Shown here in pieces: positions 16,370 through 25,691 of a stretch of DNA of 64,000 nt. Below the pieces are notes generated by a model. The model was not told the DNA's origin, did not search any database, and saw only the letters and a list, made by a program, of their open reading frames with translations. The translations under genes and the position numbers were made by a program. The stretch's first letter is position 1; each line of letters opens with the position of its first letter. Source of the DNA: Varibaculum vaginae (GTDB taxonomy: Bacteria; Actinomycetota; Actinomycetes; Actinomycetales; Actinomycetaceae). Location: assembly GCF_900604285.1 (NCBI RefSeq), contig NZ_UWNY01000001.1, positions 62,001-126,000 on the forward strand, written 5' to 3'.

Positions 16370-16948
16370 TTATCGCCGACCAGCAAAGAAGGCTTTTAAT
16401 TGTGCCGAGCATTCCTCCTCTAAAATCCCCCCGATTACTTCGATGCGGTGATTTAGGCGGCTATCGCGCAGAACATCACGGACAGAGCCAGCAGCTCCCG
16501 CTTTGTCATCCCAGGCGCCAAACACTACCCGCGAAACCCGGGCATTAACCAAGGCACCTGCACACATAGTGCAAGGCTCCAAGTTCACCACCAAAGTGGT
16601 TCCAGTAAGTCGCCAAGTACCAAGGCGAGCAGATCCTTGCCGCAAAGCCATAATCTCTGCGTGCGCAGTGGGATCAAAGGGAAAGATTTCCCTTTGGTTA
16701 AATCCACTTCCGATTATTTCCCACTCTCCCAAATAGGAAGCATTATCACTTTCGGGAGTAAGTGCTTCCTCACCCGCAGAAGCCAATGCACCCTCGGCGG
16801 TAAAAAAACCAGTATTCCGGGCATTATCGGGCGAGAAATTTTCGACACGCGGAGCTAACAAAACTGCCCCCACCGGCACATCTGATTGCTGTTGTGCCCG
16901 GGTGGCCAAATCCATAGCCCGGCGCATCACCCCGTCAAAGCGATTCAT
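16370..16948 (-). CDS. tadA: tRNA-adenosine(34) deaminase TadA
   Basis: A zinc-dependent cytidine-deaminase-fold protein that converts A34 of tRNA-Arg(ACG) to inosine. The zinc and catalytic motif HAEIMAL and the second motif PCTMCAGALVNARV are intact. At 192 residues it is longer than the usual 150-165, because 30-40 extra residues (about 35-70, Ser/Glu/Asn-rich) lie between VPVGAVLL and the EIIGSGFNQRE strand. Its main substrate, tRNA-Arg(ACG), is encoded at 33329-33404. It is divergent from pgm, and the two share an 84-nt promoter region. Confidence 0.92.
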   Translation of the reverse strand: MNRFDGVMRRAMDLATRAQQQSDVPVGAVLLAPRVENFSPDNARNTGFFTAEGALASAGEEALTPESDNASYLGEWEIIGSGFNQREIFPFDPTAHAEIMALRQGSARLGTWRLTGTTLVVNLEPCTMCAGALVNARVSRVVFGAWDDKAGAAGSVRDVLRDSRLNHRIEVIGGILEEECSAQLKAFFAGRR

Positions 16949-17032
16949 GTTCTCAATTTACCCGGCACTTATTAGTTACAACACCTTGTTCTTTTCACAG
17001 ACAAAAAACTAAATAAGTGAAAGACTTAATAC

Positions 17033-18703
17033 ATGTTTGAAAGAGCCGGGCAAAAAGCCAAACCAGAAGATTTAATCAATGTAGATGACCTCCTAGCCGC
17101 CTACTATGACCTAGAACCAGACCCGCAAGAACCTAGCCAACGGGTAAGTTTCGGAACTTCCGGACACCGCGGCAGCGCCTTTGATCACGCATTTAACGAA
17201 GCCCATATCGTGGCAATAACTCAGGCAATCGTGGAATATCGCCGAAACCAGGGAATTAACGGACCACTATTTATGGGGCGCGACACCCACGCCCTCTCAG
17301 AGCCCGCTCACCGCAGCGCCCTAGAAGTACTGGTAGCTAACGGAGTGGATGTGCGAATAGATTCGCGCAATTCCTATGTCCCCACCCCGGCAGTTTCTTT
17401 GGCAATCTTGCAAGCCAACGGGGCACCCGGCAAAGTACGCACCTCGGGCGCAGATGCGGCCGACGGAATCGTAATCACCCCTTCTCACAACCCGCCGCGC
17501 GACGGGGGCTTCAAATACAATCCTCCCACTGGCGGCCCAGCAGATGTGGATGCTACCAGCTGGATTGCCGACCGCGCTAACCAGATCCTTGAAGATGGCT
17601 GGCGCAATGTTCCCCGCTCTACTTTGCCGGATCTAACTCGTGCCGACTGCGTACATTCCCACGATTACCTGCGTGAATATGTGGATGCATTACCCACTGT
17701 AGTTGACCTGGATGCGATTCGCTCCGCGGGAGTACGCATTGGCGCAGACCCACTTGGCGGGGCTTCAGTGGACTATTGGGGCATGATTTCCGAGCGCCAT
17801 GACCTAAACCTGACGGTAGTTAACCCGAATGTGGATCCCGCTTTCAGCTTCATGACCTTGGATTGGGACGGAAAAATTCGTATGGATTGTTCCTCCCCCT
17901 ATGCGATGTCTTCATTACGGGAACAGATGGCGCCCGACGAGGATGGGATTACGCCTTTCGACATCGCCACCGGTAACGATGCCGATTCGGATCGCCATGG
18001 GATTGTAACCCCGGATGGGCTAATGAATCCCAACCACTACCTGGCAGTTGCAATCGAATACCTGTACACCCATCGACCCCAGTGGAGCCAAAATTGCGGA
18101 GTTGGAAAAACCTTGGTTTCCTCCTCGCTAATTGACCGCGTTGTAACCCATATGGGACGCAAACTCGTGGAAGTTCCGGTCGGCTTTAAATATTTCGTTC
18201 CGGGATTGCTCTCCGGGACTATCGGTTTCGGGGGCGAGGAATCCGCCGGAGCTTCCTTCTTACGTAGGGATGGATCTGTGTGGACTACCGATAAAGATGG
18301 CATTATCTTGGCGCTTTTAGCCTCTGAAATCCTGGCAGTAACGGGAACTTCACCTTCTCAGTTGCATAAACAGCAGATAGAGCGTTTCGGGTCTTCTAGC
18401 TATAAACGTTTCGAGGCCGCGGCCACCCCGGAGCAAAAAGCCAAACTCAAAAAGCTTTCTCCCGAGGATGTCACCGCCAATAAACTCGCCGGCCAAGATA
18501 TCACCGATAAGCTGGTGCGCGCCCCGGGTAACGACGCGGAAATCGGCGGACTAAAAGTCGTCACCAAGGACGCCTGGTTCGCGGCTCGCCCCTCCGGCAC
18601 CGAAAATATCTACAAGATTTACGCGGAATCCTTCCGAGGGGATACCCACGTAGACCAAGTAATTTCCGAAGCACAAGAGGTAGTAGGCACCGCTCTCTCC
18701 TAG
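17033..18703 (+). CDS. pgm: Phosphoglucomutase, alpha-D-glucose phosphate specific
   Basis: A 556-residue enzyme interconverting glucose 1-phosphate and glucose 6-phosphate, linking glycolysis to glycogen and nucleotide-sugar synthesis. The phosphoserine loop is [17 protein letters not shown] (Ser at about 149), the metal loop [10 protein letters not shown] (about 315) and the phosphate-binding tail [17 protein letters not shown]. The N-terminal [10 protein letters not shown] is typical of this bacterial Pgm. The glucose 1-phosphate it makes can feed the surface-glycan genes at the left end. The downstream region is filled with repeats and hairpins that probably terminate the transcript. Confidence 0.96.
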   Translation: MFERAGQKAKPEDLINVDDLLAAYYDLEPDPQEPSQRVSFGTSGHRGSAFDHAFNEAHIVAITQAIVEYRRNQGINGPLFMGRDTHALSEPAHRSALEVLVANGVDVRIDSRNSYVPTPAVSLAILQANGAPGKVRTSGADAADGIVITPSHNPPRDGGFKYNPPTGGPADVDATSWIADRANQILEDGWRNVPRSTLPDLTRADCVHSHDYLREYVDALPTVVDLDAIRSAGVRIGADPLGGASVDYWGMISERHDLNLTVVNPNVDPAFSFMTLDWDGKIRMDCSSPYAMSSLREQMAPDEDGITPFDIATGNDADSDRHGIVTPDGLMNPNHYLAVAIEYLYTHRPQWSQNCGVGKTLVSSSLIDRVVTHMGRKLVEVPVGFKYFVPGLLSGTIGFGGEESAGASFLRRDGSVWTTDKDGIILALLASEILAVTGTSPSQLHKQQIERFGSSSYKRFEAAATPEQKAKLKKLSPEDVTANKLAGQDITDKLVRAPGNDAEIGGLKVVTKDAWFAARPSGTENIYKIYAESFRGDTHVDQVISEAQEVVGTALS

Positions 18704-18846
18704 TCGGCTCTACCCCTGATACCGCAAGGGCGGAGATTACTTTTTCCTCCCGCCCGCCGTAAGCGTTGGGGGCTAGGTTTTTCCTCCCGCCCTCGCCACC
18801 TCTCCCCGAGACCGCAAGGGCGGCGATTACTTTTGTCTCCCGCCCA

Positions 18847-18885
18847 AAGAAAGTGGGCAATACCGCTGGTATTGCCCACTTTCTT
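18847..18885 (+). terminator. 18-bp perfect hairpin downstream of pgm
   Basis: AAGAAAGTGGGCAATACC pairs perfectly with GGTATTGCCCACTTTCTT around a GCT loop. It is flanked by CTCCCGCCC on the left and ACGCCCGCC on the right, the same flanks seen in the dispersed palindromic repeats, so it seems to be a divergent member of that family. It could terminate pgm, but no U-run follows. Confidence 0.6.
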
Positions 18886-19000
18886 ACGCCCGCCTAACCT
18901 GATCGACAAAAAGTACTCGCCCCCCTCTACTGTTTGCCGCCACAAGTATCTAACCGGCGTGAGGAACCGGTTGTACCCGCGCCGAGCTACTGCGGGGGCG

Positions 19001-19099
19001 GGGGATAGATTTTATCCGAGTGGGCGCGGTGGGCATAAGAATTCGGAAAACGTCGCTACGTTTTCCGAATTCTTGGGCAGGAGGAAAAATCTATCTCCC
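19001..19099 (-). repeat. Dispersed palindromic repeat family 1, copy A
   Basis: The inner stem is 17 bp perfect (19037-19053 with 19058-19074, loop CGCT), containing AATTCGGAAAA. Outer arms GGGATAGATTTT and AAAATCTATCTCCC (19002-19013 with 19086-19099) enclose it. On the minus strand the order is arm, CCTCCTGCCC, inner stem, ATGCCCACCGCGCCCACTCGG, arm. The same order recurs at 22732, 25841 and 33527. Confidence 0.85.
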
Positions 19100-19136
19100 G
19101 CCCTTACCGTGGGAGACAAAAGTAATCCTCGCCCTC

Positions 19137-21791
19137 TTAGCGGGAGCGGAGTTGGCGGTTGGTGGCGGCGGTCGCGATGGCGGAGCGGGGATCTTCCGGC
19201 CAAGGATGCTTACGATACCTGCCCCGCATTTCTGCTCGAACCTGCGGATATATCTGATTCCAGAAGTGGTCTAAGTCGGTTACTAACGCCAGTGGACGTC
19301 CTGCCGGTGACAACATTTCCATCGCCAAATCAACCTGACCGCCCAGGATTTTAGGCGCAGATGACATCCCAAAGAACTCTTGCAGCTTTGCCTGTACCCG
19401 AGGTGGACCGCTGGTTATGTCATCTGGATAGCTGATGGCGGCGCGCCTGCCCGCAGGGAGCAGAAACTCGCTGGGTACCTCTTGTTCCAAGGCGTGCCGA
19501 GTTTCATAGTCGAGCAAGCCCTCCAACCAGGAGGCTACCGGGGCATTTACGGCATTTTTCCCATCTGCAAAATAACTGATCAGTACCTGCCAGAAGCGGG
19601 GATTGTCATGTAAATCCTGGTCACTAACCGGGGGCATAGTCGGCAAATAGTGCGCGCCCCATGCCAGGCGGGCACGTAAGCGACTGGCTTTAGGGTTCCA
19701 AGATAGAAAATCTAGTCCCTTTCTCTGATATTCAGATTCGAGGACACGTTCAGCCTCCAGGATTTTAACAGGTTGAGTATGCAGAAGGATTTCGCCTAAA
19801 TATTTTTGTTGCCAAGCGCAGATTCTCCCGTTCCGAAATTCTTCAAGATGTCTTTCCTGCAGTAAATCTTTACCCAGATTCAAAGCTAATTCTTCACTCA
19901 AGGGTGCAGCCAAACGAATCAGGTCATCATCGCCTTTCCGAAGCCCGATTTCCGCGATTGCCAACCATTTGCTATCGGCAAGGCCACTGTCATTTTTCAG
20001 GCGAGCCGCTCCCGAGCCAGAAAGCTGATAAACCCCGCCTTTAGTGGTTAAGCGACCTATTTGGTCAGGGAAAGCCATCCCCAGCACTAATCCAACGCTT
20101 AAATCCCCCGTGATCGTTTGTTTAGCAGTTAATGGTTTTTTGTCTTCTTCGCTCATTTGGGTTTCTTTTAGCTGCTTGATGCTATCCAGAAACGACAAAC
20201 CTTTAGCTCTGCTAACGGTATCAAGATCTTGGTAACGTCGCGCCAATTTTTCAAAGCGGCTACATTCTGCGCGATAAGTGCTATCTCCTTGATTTTCGGC
20301 GCGACGAATAGCTGCCCATAAATCACCGTCCGAACTGCGTAAATCTGTCTGCAAAGCCGCCACTACCTGGGCGGCGCGGCGCTTCCCCACTAAACGCGCC
20401 CCCATAATCAAGGCGCGCGCCAGGCGCGGATGGGACGGAATTTGTACCAAGTTACGTCCCAAAGCGGTAATCCGAGAATCTGCATCTAAGGCGCCGAGTA
20501 CCTGCAAATCCTTCTCCGCCTGCTGCCAGGCAGCAGGCGGAGGCATGGTAGGCAGCGCCAGAACTTCCAGATCGGTTTGCCCCCAGTCTGCCAGCTGCAA
20601 ATAGGTCTGAGTCAAGTCACTGCGCAAGATTTCCGGCTGAGTATCAGGTTCCATACGCGCGTAAGTTTGCTGGTCATAAGCACGAATCACATATCCAGGC
20701 CCCAGGCGGGCAGCGCGTCCTGCACGTTGAGTGGCCGCTGCCCGCGAGCAACTTAAGGTGCTCAGTCCTCCGGCATTTCCGCGCAAGCGGCGATTCGGAA
20801 TCCGCGATAGTCCGCTATCGATCACCTGACGAACCCCGGGAACCGTCAGTGCTGATTCTGCCACCGAGGTGGCCACAATAATCCTGCCTTCCCCGGGTTT
20901 TAGGGCGTCCTCGCCAGCGCAAGCTGCCCCCTCAGACAGTACTTTAGCCTGTTCACGCGGAGACAATTGCCCATGCAAAGTCATGATTCTCTCCGGGTAA
21001 CTAGCATGAGAGCGTAAAGCTGAAGCAATCGCCTCTACATCCGCGATTGCAGGGGCAAACATCAGGGTGTCAGCCCGTATGCGATGTTTTAGCGCCAGAT
21101 CTGCCAAATAGTCGCGAAATTCCCAGGAGGTTCCCCGCTCGCTAATCCGCCTAACTCGCGCTGGCGGCGGCGCGAATACCTCTTGTAGAGGGAAAAGTTT
21201 GCCTTTGGCCTCCAAAACTGGGGTATCTTCCCCTAATACCTTGCGGAAAAGATTGCTGTCCAAGGTCGCGGACATCACCACTATCCGAAGCTCCGGACGT
21301 AATTGCCTCACCTCAGTAAGTAGGGCTAATAAGACATCGGTATCTAAAGATCGTTCATGTACCTCATCAATAATCACGGTGCCAATAGCAGAGAGTTCAG
21401 GATCTGCCAGCAGACGCCGCAAAAACAGGCCGGCGGTCACGAAATCTAGGCGGGTGCCGCGACTACGAGTAGATTCTCCCCGAACTGAAAACGCCACTTT
21501 CGCTGCCAGATTATGTTCATCTCGCGGTAGTAGCTGCTGGAGGTAACTGGCGGCAACCCGAGCTGCAACCCGGCGTGGCTCGGTTACCACTGTCCCCGCT
21601 CCGCAACTATTTTTTGCCCGCACATCCTCTAACGCCCAGCAAAAAGGAGGAACCAAAGTAGTTTTCCCCGACCCCGGCTCCGCCGTAATGATCGCTTTCC
21701 CTACAGCTTCCAGAGCTCCTTCCAGCTCAGATAGGATACTTGCCGCCGGCAGGGTCGGAGCGAGAGCACGCGCCTGGGAAAGCATAAACAT
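19137..21791 (-). CDS. hrpB: ATP-dependent RNA helicase HrpB
   Basis: A DEAH-type helicase of the HrpB class. Walker A is TAEPGSGKTTLVPP, motif II IIDEVHERSLD, motif III MSATLD, followed by a RecA2 domain (TLHGQLSPREQAKVL, ATSVAESALTVPGVRQVIDSG, QRAGRAARLGPG), the helicase-associated domain and the HrpB C-terminal domain ending in a MGRYRKHPWPED-like segment. The frame is open to a TTG at 21824. The ATG at 21791 (MFMLSQARAL) is more plausible and keeps every domain (884 residues). The role in vivo is poorly defined. The stop codon lies at the edge of the repeat cluster at 18721-19135. Confidence 0.93.
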   Translation of the reverse strand: MFMLSQARALAPTLPAASILSELEGALEAVGKAIITAEPGSGKTTLVPPFCWALEDVRAKNSCGAGTVVTEPRRVAARVAASYLQQLLPRDEHNLAAKVAFSVRGESTRSRGTRLDFVTAGLFLRRLLADPELSAIGTVIIDEVHERSLDTDVLLALLTEVRQLRPELRIVVMSATLDSNLFRKVLGEDTPVLEAKGKLFPLQEVFAPPPARVRRISERGTSWEFRDYLADLALKHRIRADTLMFAPAIADVEAIASALRSHASYPERIMTLHGQLSPREQAKVLSEGAACAGEDALKPGEGRIIVATSVAESALTVPGVRQVIDSGLSRIPNRRLRGNAGGLSTLSCSRAAATQRAGRAARLGPGYVIRAYDQQTYARMEPDTQPEILRSDLTQTYLQLADWGQTDLEVLALPTMPPPAAWQQAEKDLQVLGALDADSRITALGRNLVQIPSHPRLARALIMGARLVGKRRAAQVVAALQTDLRSSDGDLWAAIRRAENQGDSTYRAECSRFEKLARRYQDLDTVSRAKGLSFLDSIKQLKETQMSEEDKKPLTAKQTITGDLSVGLVLGMAFPDQIGRLTTKGGVYQLSGSGAARLKNDSGLADSKWLAIAEIGLRKGDDDLIRLAAPLSEELALNLGKDLLQERHLEEFRNGRICAWQQKYLGEILLHTQPVKILEAERVLESEYQRKGLDFLSWNPKASRLRARLAWGAHYLPTMPPVSDQDLHDNPRFWQVLISYFADGKNAVNAPVASWLEGLLDYETRHALEQEVPSEFLLPAGRRAAISYPDDITSGPPRVQAKLQEFFGMSSAPKILGGQVDLAMEMLSPAGRPLALVTDLDHFWNQIYPQVRAEMRGRYRKHPWPEDPRSAIATAATNRQLRSR

Positions 21792-21884
21792 GCTTCTATT
21801 GTGCACCGCGGGCGATAAAAGCAAACATTTCCGGCAGTGGAACCGCTAATTAGGAAAGCCTCCAAAAGTTGCCACAATGGAGTT

Positions 21885-22676
21885 ATGGGGTATTACCAAC
21901 GAGGCAAGCGCAGGCGTTCAAGAAAAGACTTTTCCTGGGGCACCCGTATCATCGCGGGATTCATTATTGGACTACTTGCCTGGGCTTTTATTCCCGGTTT
22001 AGGTCCGGATTTAGCAGGGCTTTCCCAAAAAGGCGCCCCCAAGATGGGACTTCCCAATTGGGGAAAGAACGCGGATCAGATCCTGTCAGAATCAGTGCAG
22101 ACTGATTTAGTAAAAGCTATTGCCGACTTACCGGAAGGCGAGTGGGAAAGCGCCTCCCCCTATCAGCGTTCACAGTTCGGAATCCGCTGGGCAGATATTG
22201 ACCACAATGGTTGTGACACTCGCAATGATATTTTACGGCGCGATCTTTCGCAGGTGCGAACCAAGGCGGGTACTCATAACTGCTTGGTCCTTTCTGGAGA
22301 ATTCACAGAGCCCTACACCGGGCGATTTCAACAATTTCGAAAAGGGGCAGACACTTCCAGCAAAATCCAGATTGACCATGTAGTTGCCCTCTCTAATGCT
22401 TGGAAAACCGGAGCCAGCAAATGGGATGCAAAGAGTCGCGAGCAGTTCGCCAATGACCCTTTAAATCTGCTAGCGGTTGACGGACCAGCAAATCAAGATA
22501 AACAAGATAAGGACGCTGCGAGCTGGCTGCCCCCTAATCCCGGATTTCACTGTCAATATGTAGCTTTACAGACTGCAATTAAGCAAAAATGGAAACTGCT
22601 GGTTACCCCGCAGGAAAAGCGAGCGCTGGCGACAGTGGCGGCCTCCTGCCCTACGCAGCCCCTTCCTACCGGTTAG
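21885..22676 (+). CDS. Membrane-anchored or secreted HNH-family (DUF1524) nuclease
   Basis: The C-terminal 180 residues match the secreted HNH/DUF1524 family common in actinobacteria. The motifs are QIDHVVALSNAWKTGAS (His-Asp metal site), FANDPLNLLAVDGPANQDK and the ending SWLPPNPGFHCQYV. A positively charged N-terminus is followed by one membrane helix (IIAGFIIGLLAWAFIPGLG), so the nuclease would face outside. The frame begins with a GTG at 21837, but the ATG at 21885 preceded by GGAG is likelier (263 residues). The activity is probably on DNA outside the cell. The family is well known but its roles (nutrient scavenging, competition) are mostly inferred. Confidence 0.82.
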   Translation: MGYYQRGKRRRSRKDFSWGTRIIAGFIIGLLAWAFIPGLGPDLAGLSQKGAPKMGLPNWGKNADQILSESVQTDLVKAIADLPEGEWESASPYQRSQFGIRWADIDHNGCDTRNDILRRDLSQVRTKAGTHNCLVLSGEFTEPYTGRFQQFRKGADTSSKIQIDHVVALSNAWKTGASKWDAKSREQFANDPLNLLAVDGPANQDKQDKDAASWLPPNPGFHCQYVALQTAIKQKWKLLVTPQEKRALATVAASCPTQPLPTG

Positions 22677-22731
22677 CCTGTCGGATAATGGCTTGGTTAC
22701 TGAGCCTGCTCGTGCTGAAAACACTATGTAC

Positions 22732-22831
22732 GCAGGGGTAGATTTTTCCTCCCGCCAAGCATGCGAAAAGTGTAACGACATTTTCCGAATGCTTATGCCC
22801 ACCACGCCTACTCGGATAAACCTCCCCCTGC
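22732..22831 (+). repeat. Dispersed palindromic repeat family 1, copy B
   Basis: Outer arms GCAGGGG and CCCTGC, extended with G-T pairs, enclose CCTCCCGCC, an imperfect inner stem (22757-22794, AAGCAT to ATGCTT with TTTTCCGAATGCTT) and ATGCCCACCACGCCTACTCGGATAAA. The arm sequence differs from the other copies but remains complementary. It lies 55 bp after the HNH gene and 24 bp before a family 2 repeat. Confidence 0.75.
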
Positions 22832-22854
22832 TTCCTTACCCCGCAAATCCGACC

Positions 22855-22990
22855 CTGGCTCGGTAAAAGCACTCCGAGAATCCCGCTTTTCTCGCTTCAA
22901 CGAGAATAGGGAGATAAAACAGAAGACTATAAAACGTGTTTCCGACTAATAAAACGATGGCAACACACGTGTCCCTCTCACATCTTTTAC
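22855..22990 (+). repeat. Dispersed repeat family 2, copy A
   Basis: About 135 bp shared with 25684-25812 (direct) and 33790-33927 (inverted). Landmarks in order: CTCGGTAAAA, CACTCCG, a TTCTCG-CGAGAA hairpin, ATAGGGAG, CAGAAGACTA, GTTTCCGACTA, ACGTGTCCC, CATCTTTTAC. A second pairing AAAACGATG with CATCTTTT closes the 3' half. There is no coding frame. It sits upstream of marR. Confidence 0.8.
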
Positions 22991-23127
22991 CTGCCGCGGT
23001 TTTTACAACCCCCGCACCTACTCGGCCAAACTATCCCTTACGACTATTTACCCAGATGACTGACATCTCTTGGACAGGGGTTACCTGGGAGATGAGGCTG
23101 CTCGGGCAGATAGTTTTAAAATTTCAG

Positions 23128-23165
23128 TTGCTTAAGTTTCTTAATTATTAATATACTTAACTACA
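23128..23165 (+). promoter_or_regulatory. marR promoter with internal operator-like palindrome
   Basis: TTGCTT (23128-23133), an 18-nt spacer and TATACT (23152-23157) fit -35 and -10 boxes. Initiation seven bases on falls at the marR ATG at 23165, and there is no ribosome site, so the mRNA is probably leaderless. TTAATTATTAA (23141-23151), a perfect odd palindrome, fills the spacer and is a likely MarR autoregulation site. Confidence 0.6.
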
Positions 23166-23650
23166 TGGATAAGACTTCAAAACCTGCAAGCGAGCGCGAA
23201 CAGCTCATAGATCAACTCCTCTACGAACTCCACAGACTAGTTTTTGCCTCAACCGACCTAGTCAACCGATATTCCTCGAAATTGGGATTGCATGGCAAAG
23301 ACGGAGAAGCACTTCTACAAATCTGGCAGGCAGAACTTGCCGGTACGCCTTTGTCCCCCTCAGAGCTAGCCGAACAACTACATATCACCCGAGCAGCAGT
23401 TAGTTACCTCACCGACCGCCTAATCGATTTAGGCTACGTAAGCAGAGAAAGCAATGAGACCGACCGCCGCAAAACCATACTGCGTATCTCGGAGCTTGGC
23501 GGACAAATTGGGCATGACTTCACCGCCCCTATGGAGGCTGGGCTGAGCGGATTGTTCGCCGCACGCACTCAGAAAGAACTAAGAACTTTTACCGAAATGC
23601 TCCAAGAATTTGTGGAATCCCTAGATACTTCCCACGAGCCTGAAGCCTAA
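23165..23650 (+). CDS. MarR family transcriptional regulator
   Basis: A 161-residue winged-helix regulator. The recognition region is LSPSELAEQLHITRAAVSYL, the wing YVSRESNETDRRKTILRIS, and the N- and C-terminal helices would dimerise. It sits 40 nt upstream of an MFS efflux pump on the same strand, the classic arrangement in which MarR represses itself and the pump until a toxic ligand binds. The promoter shows an AT-rich palindrome between the -35 and -10 boxes. The marR-MFS unit is bracketed by direct copies of two dispersed repeats, consistent with acquisition or local rearrangement as a cassette. Confidence 0.9.
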   Translation: MDKTSKPASEREQLIDQLLYELHRLVFASTDLVNRYSSKLGLHGKDGEALLQIWQAELAGTPLSPSELAEQLHITRAAVSYLTDRLIDLGYVSRESNETDRRKTILRISELGGQIGHDFTAPMEAGLSGLFAARTQKELRTFTEMLQEFVESLDTSHEPEA

Positions 23651-23690
23651 GAATCTCGCCAGAAAACTACGGTAAGACTAAGGATCAACC

Positions 23691-25691
23691 ATGAGCCATA
23701 AACTTGGCACCTCCCGCCCAGAAGCAACAGTAGAACCAAAGAAATTCATCGCAGCGGTAACAACGAAAAATAATACTGATAACACTGAATTTACCGCCCC
23801 AAAACGCTGGAAACTCGTTCTTGTCCTCTATCTAGCAGGAATTGGGATGGGCGCCCTCGACATGGGGATTGTGAACCCGGCGCGCACCGTTATCCAAAAC
23901 GGTTTAGGAGTCGACGACAAGGTGGGAGTTTGGGTTTTCACCATTTACACCCTTGCCTATGCGGCCGCAATTCCCGTAATCGGAAAAATAGCTGACATCA
24001 TTGGACGCAAACCAGTATACGTACTGGCTATTGGCCTATTTGGGCTTGGATCCCTGGGGTGTGGACTAGCACAAGAATTTTCCTCCCTGGGTCTACTATT
24101 GACATCCCGGGCGATTCAAGCAATCGGCGGAGGCGGAATGGTACCAGTAGCAACCGCCGCAGTGGGAACCATAGTCCCTCCCCCTAAGCGTGGCATGGCC
24201 TTAGGACTAGTAGGTATGGTTTACGGAGCCGCCTCAGTATTTGGAGCCTCCGCCGGATCTTTGATTTTAGATATCGCCGGACAAGAAAACTGGCAGTGGA
24301 TCTTCTACATCAACGTTCCCATCGCGATAATCGTAGTGTTATTGGGGATATGGGCGCTGCCGCAGGAAAGCCAAAACTCGGCGCGAAAACTAGATTTACC
24401 AGGCATTTTCATCCTGGTAGTGATGATTAGCGCCTTGCTTTGGGCATTCCAGCACCTAGACTTCACTAAAATAACCGAATCTATTGAGGCTCGCGATGTC
24501 TGGGGAGGAGTGCTAATTTTTCTGGTTATGATCCCGGCTTTTGCGATAGCAGAAAATCGCGCAGAGGATCCGATAATCGATTTTAAATACTTCGCCACTA
24601 TCAACGTGGCAACTACCCTAATGTTCGGCGCAGTCTCCGGCATTTTAATGATGACCGTCATGTTTATCCCACAATTCTCGGAAAACTGCATGCGACTGCC
24701 CTCGGGAGCCGGTGGTTATCCCACTATTATTATCGGTGTCGCTTCTGCTATCGGGGCGCCCTTGAGTGGACGATTAACTGACCGTTTCGGCCCCCGCTGC
24801 GTGCTAGGAATTGGGGTGCTCATTTCCGCCATTTCCGGGTTCATGTTGATTTACTGGGCTAGCCCCTACCCCGGCTTTACCTCTACTTCAGTTTCAATTT
24901 TCGTAATGGGTCTAGGACTGGGTTTCCTAATGGGAGCACCTTTGACCTACCTAATCTTGCATTTAATTCCGGAAACTGACGCTAACTCCGGGCAGGCGAC
25001 ACTCTCACTAATTCGTTCGCTGGGCACCACTTTAGCTCCCGCAATATTAGTGGGACTACTGGCCACCGCTATGGGAGGAGTCTCAACCAAAGTTATGGAT
25101 GCCATGCCTACCCTAGATATGCCGGCAATGCCCGCCATGGCGGCTCCAGCTCGCGAAAGCGCGGGTGATGATAGCACCCAAAAACCACCACTAGTCAAAA
25201 GCAGCTCTCAAAGAAAGCCAGAAAATAGGGGTGAAGACAACCAAAATATCTCCCCAAATACCCAGGTAGAAAAACCAATCGGGAAAGCTAATAGCCCCAT
25301 GAATAAAGCAAATATGGGGTTCAAAATGTCCGACCTACCCGCCTCTCTGCAAGACAAAATTAAGTCAGCAGATGTAACCAACGTCGTAGATCGTACTAAA
25401 GAATTAGCGAAATACCTGTTTGCTCAGCAGGAAAAGAAAATGAAATCCAAAATGGGGATGGTTCCACCGGGCATCGAAAAAATGCAAGCGCAATATCTAA
25501 AAGATATTGAGTCTCACCGTGACCAGATAGAAACCGCATTCCAAATGGGGCTAAACGAAGGATTCTCTCGCCTCTTCTGGTTCTATACTATCTTGTCTTT
25601 AGCAGGGTTATTACTACTGGCTGGGTTGCCTTCAAAGCGTAAAATCGATGCCACAATCAATCTGGAGCCAGAGCCAGGTCCGACTCGCTAA
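23691..25691 (+). CDS. MFS drug efflux transporter (DHA2-like) with large cytoplasmic-type insertion
   Basis: A 666-residue transporter. The first 460 residues contain about 13 membrane segments with MFS motif A (GKIADIIGRKPVY) and the motif C region (GMVYGAASVFGASAGSLI), as in 14-helix drug/proton antiporters. Residues 462-622 form a hydrophilic insertion before the last helix. It begins with a Met/Pro-rich stretch (TLDMPAMPAMAAP), then polar low-complexity sequence, then a charged helical region with many Met and Lys. DHA2 pumps are normally about 500 residues, so this is unusual. The start has AAGGA at a proper distance. The stop codon lies at the left end of repeat 25684-25812. Confidence 0.88.
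   Translation: MSHKLGTSRPEATVEPKKFIAAVTTKNNTDNTEFTAPKRWKLVLVLYLAGIGMGALDMGIVNPARTVIQNGLGVDDKVGVWVFTIYTLAYAAAIPVIGKIADIIGRKPVYVLAIGLFGLGSLGCGLAQEFSSLGLLLTSRAIQAIGGGGMVPVATAAVGTIVPPPKRGMALGLVGMVYGAASVFGASAGSLILDIAGQENWQWIFYINVPIAIIVVLLGIWALPQESQNSARKLDLPGIFILVVMISALLWAFQHLDFTKITESIEARDVWGGVLIFLVMIPAFAIAENRAEDPIIDFKYFATINVATTLMFGAVSGILMMTVMFIPQFSENCMRLPSGAGGYPTIIIGVASAIGAPLSGRLTDRFGPRCVLGIGVLISAISGFMLIYWASPYPGFTSTSVSIFVMGLGLGFLMGAPLTYLILHLIPETDANSGQATLSLIRSLGTTLAPAILVGLLATAMGGVSTKVMDAMPTLDMPAMPAMAAPARESAGDDSTQKPPLVKSSSQRKPENRGEDNQNISPNTQVEKPIGKANSPMNKANMGFKMSDLPASLQDKIKSADVTNVVDRTKELAKYLFAQQEKKMKSKMGMVPPGIEKMQAQYLKDIESHRDQIETAFQMGLNEGFSRLFWFYTILSLAGLLLLAGLPSKRKIDATINLEPEPGPTR

Larger units (their letters stand above)
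18721..19135. repeat. Nested inverted-repeat cluster between pgm and hrpB
   Basis: This 415-bp block holds a 35-nt direct repeat (18721-18755 and 18811-18845, 32 of 35 identical) and a 25-nt inverted repeat (18817-18841 with 19111-19135, 23 of 25). Inside the latter are two complete hairpin elements, listed separately. The right arm overlaps the last codon and TAA stop of hrpB (19137-19139 lies just beyond it). No coding function is apparent in the block. Confidence 0.85.

Noticed and set aside
18833-19354. A 173-codon frame through the repeat block into hrpB
   Set aside because: It is built from palindromic repeats and antisense hrpB sequence; low-complexity Arg/Pro/Ser product without a domain.
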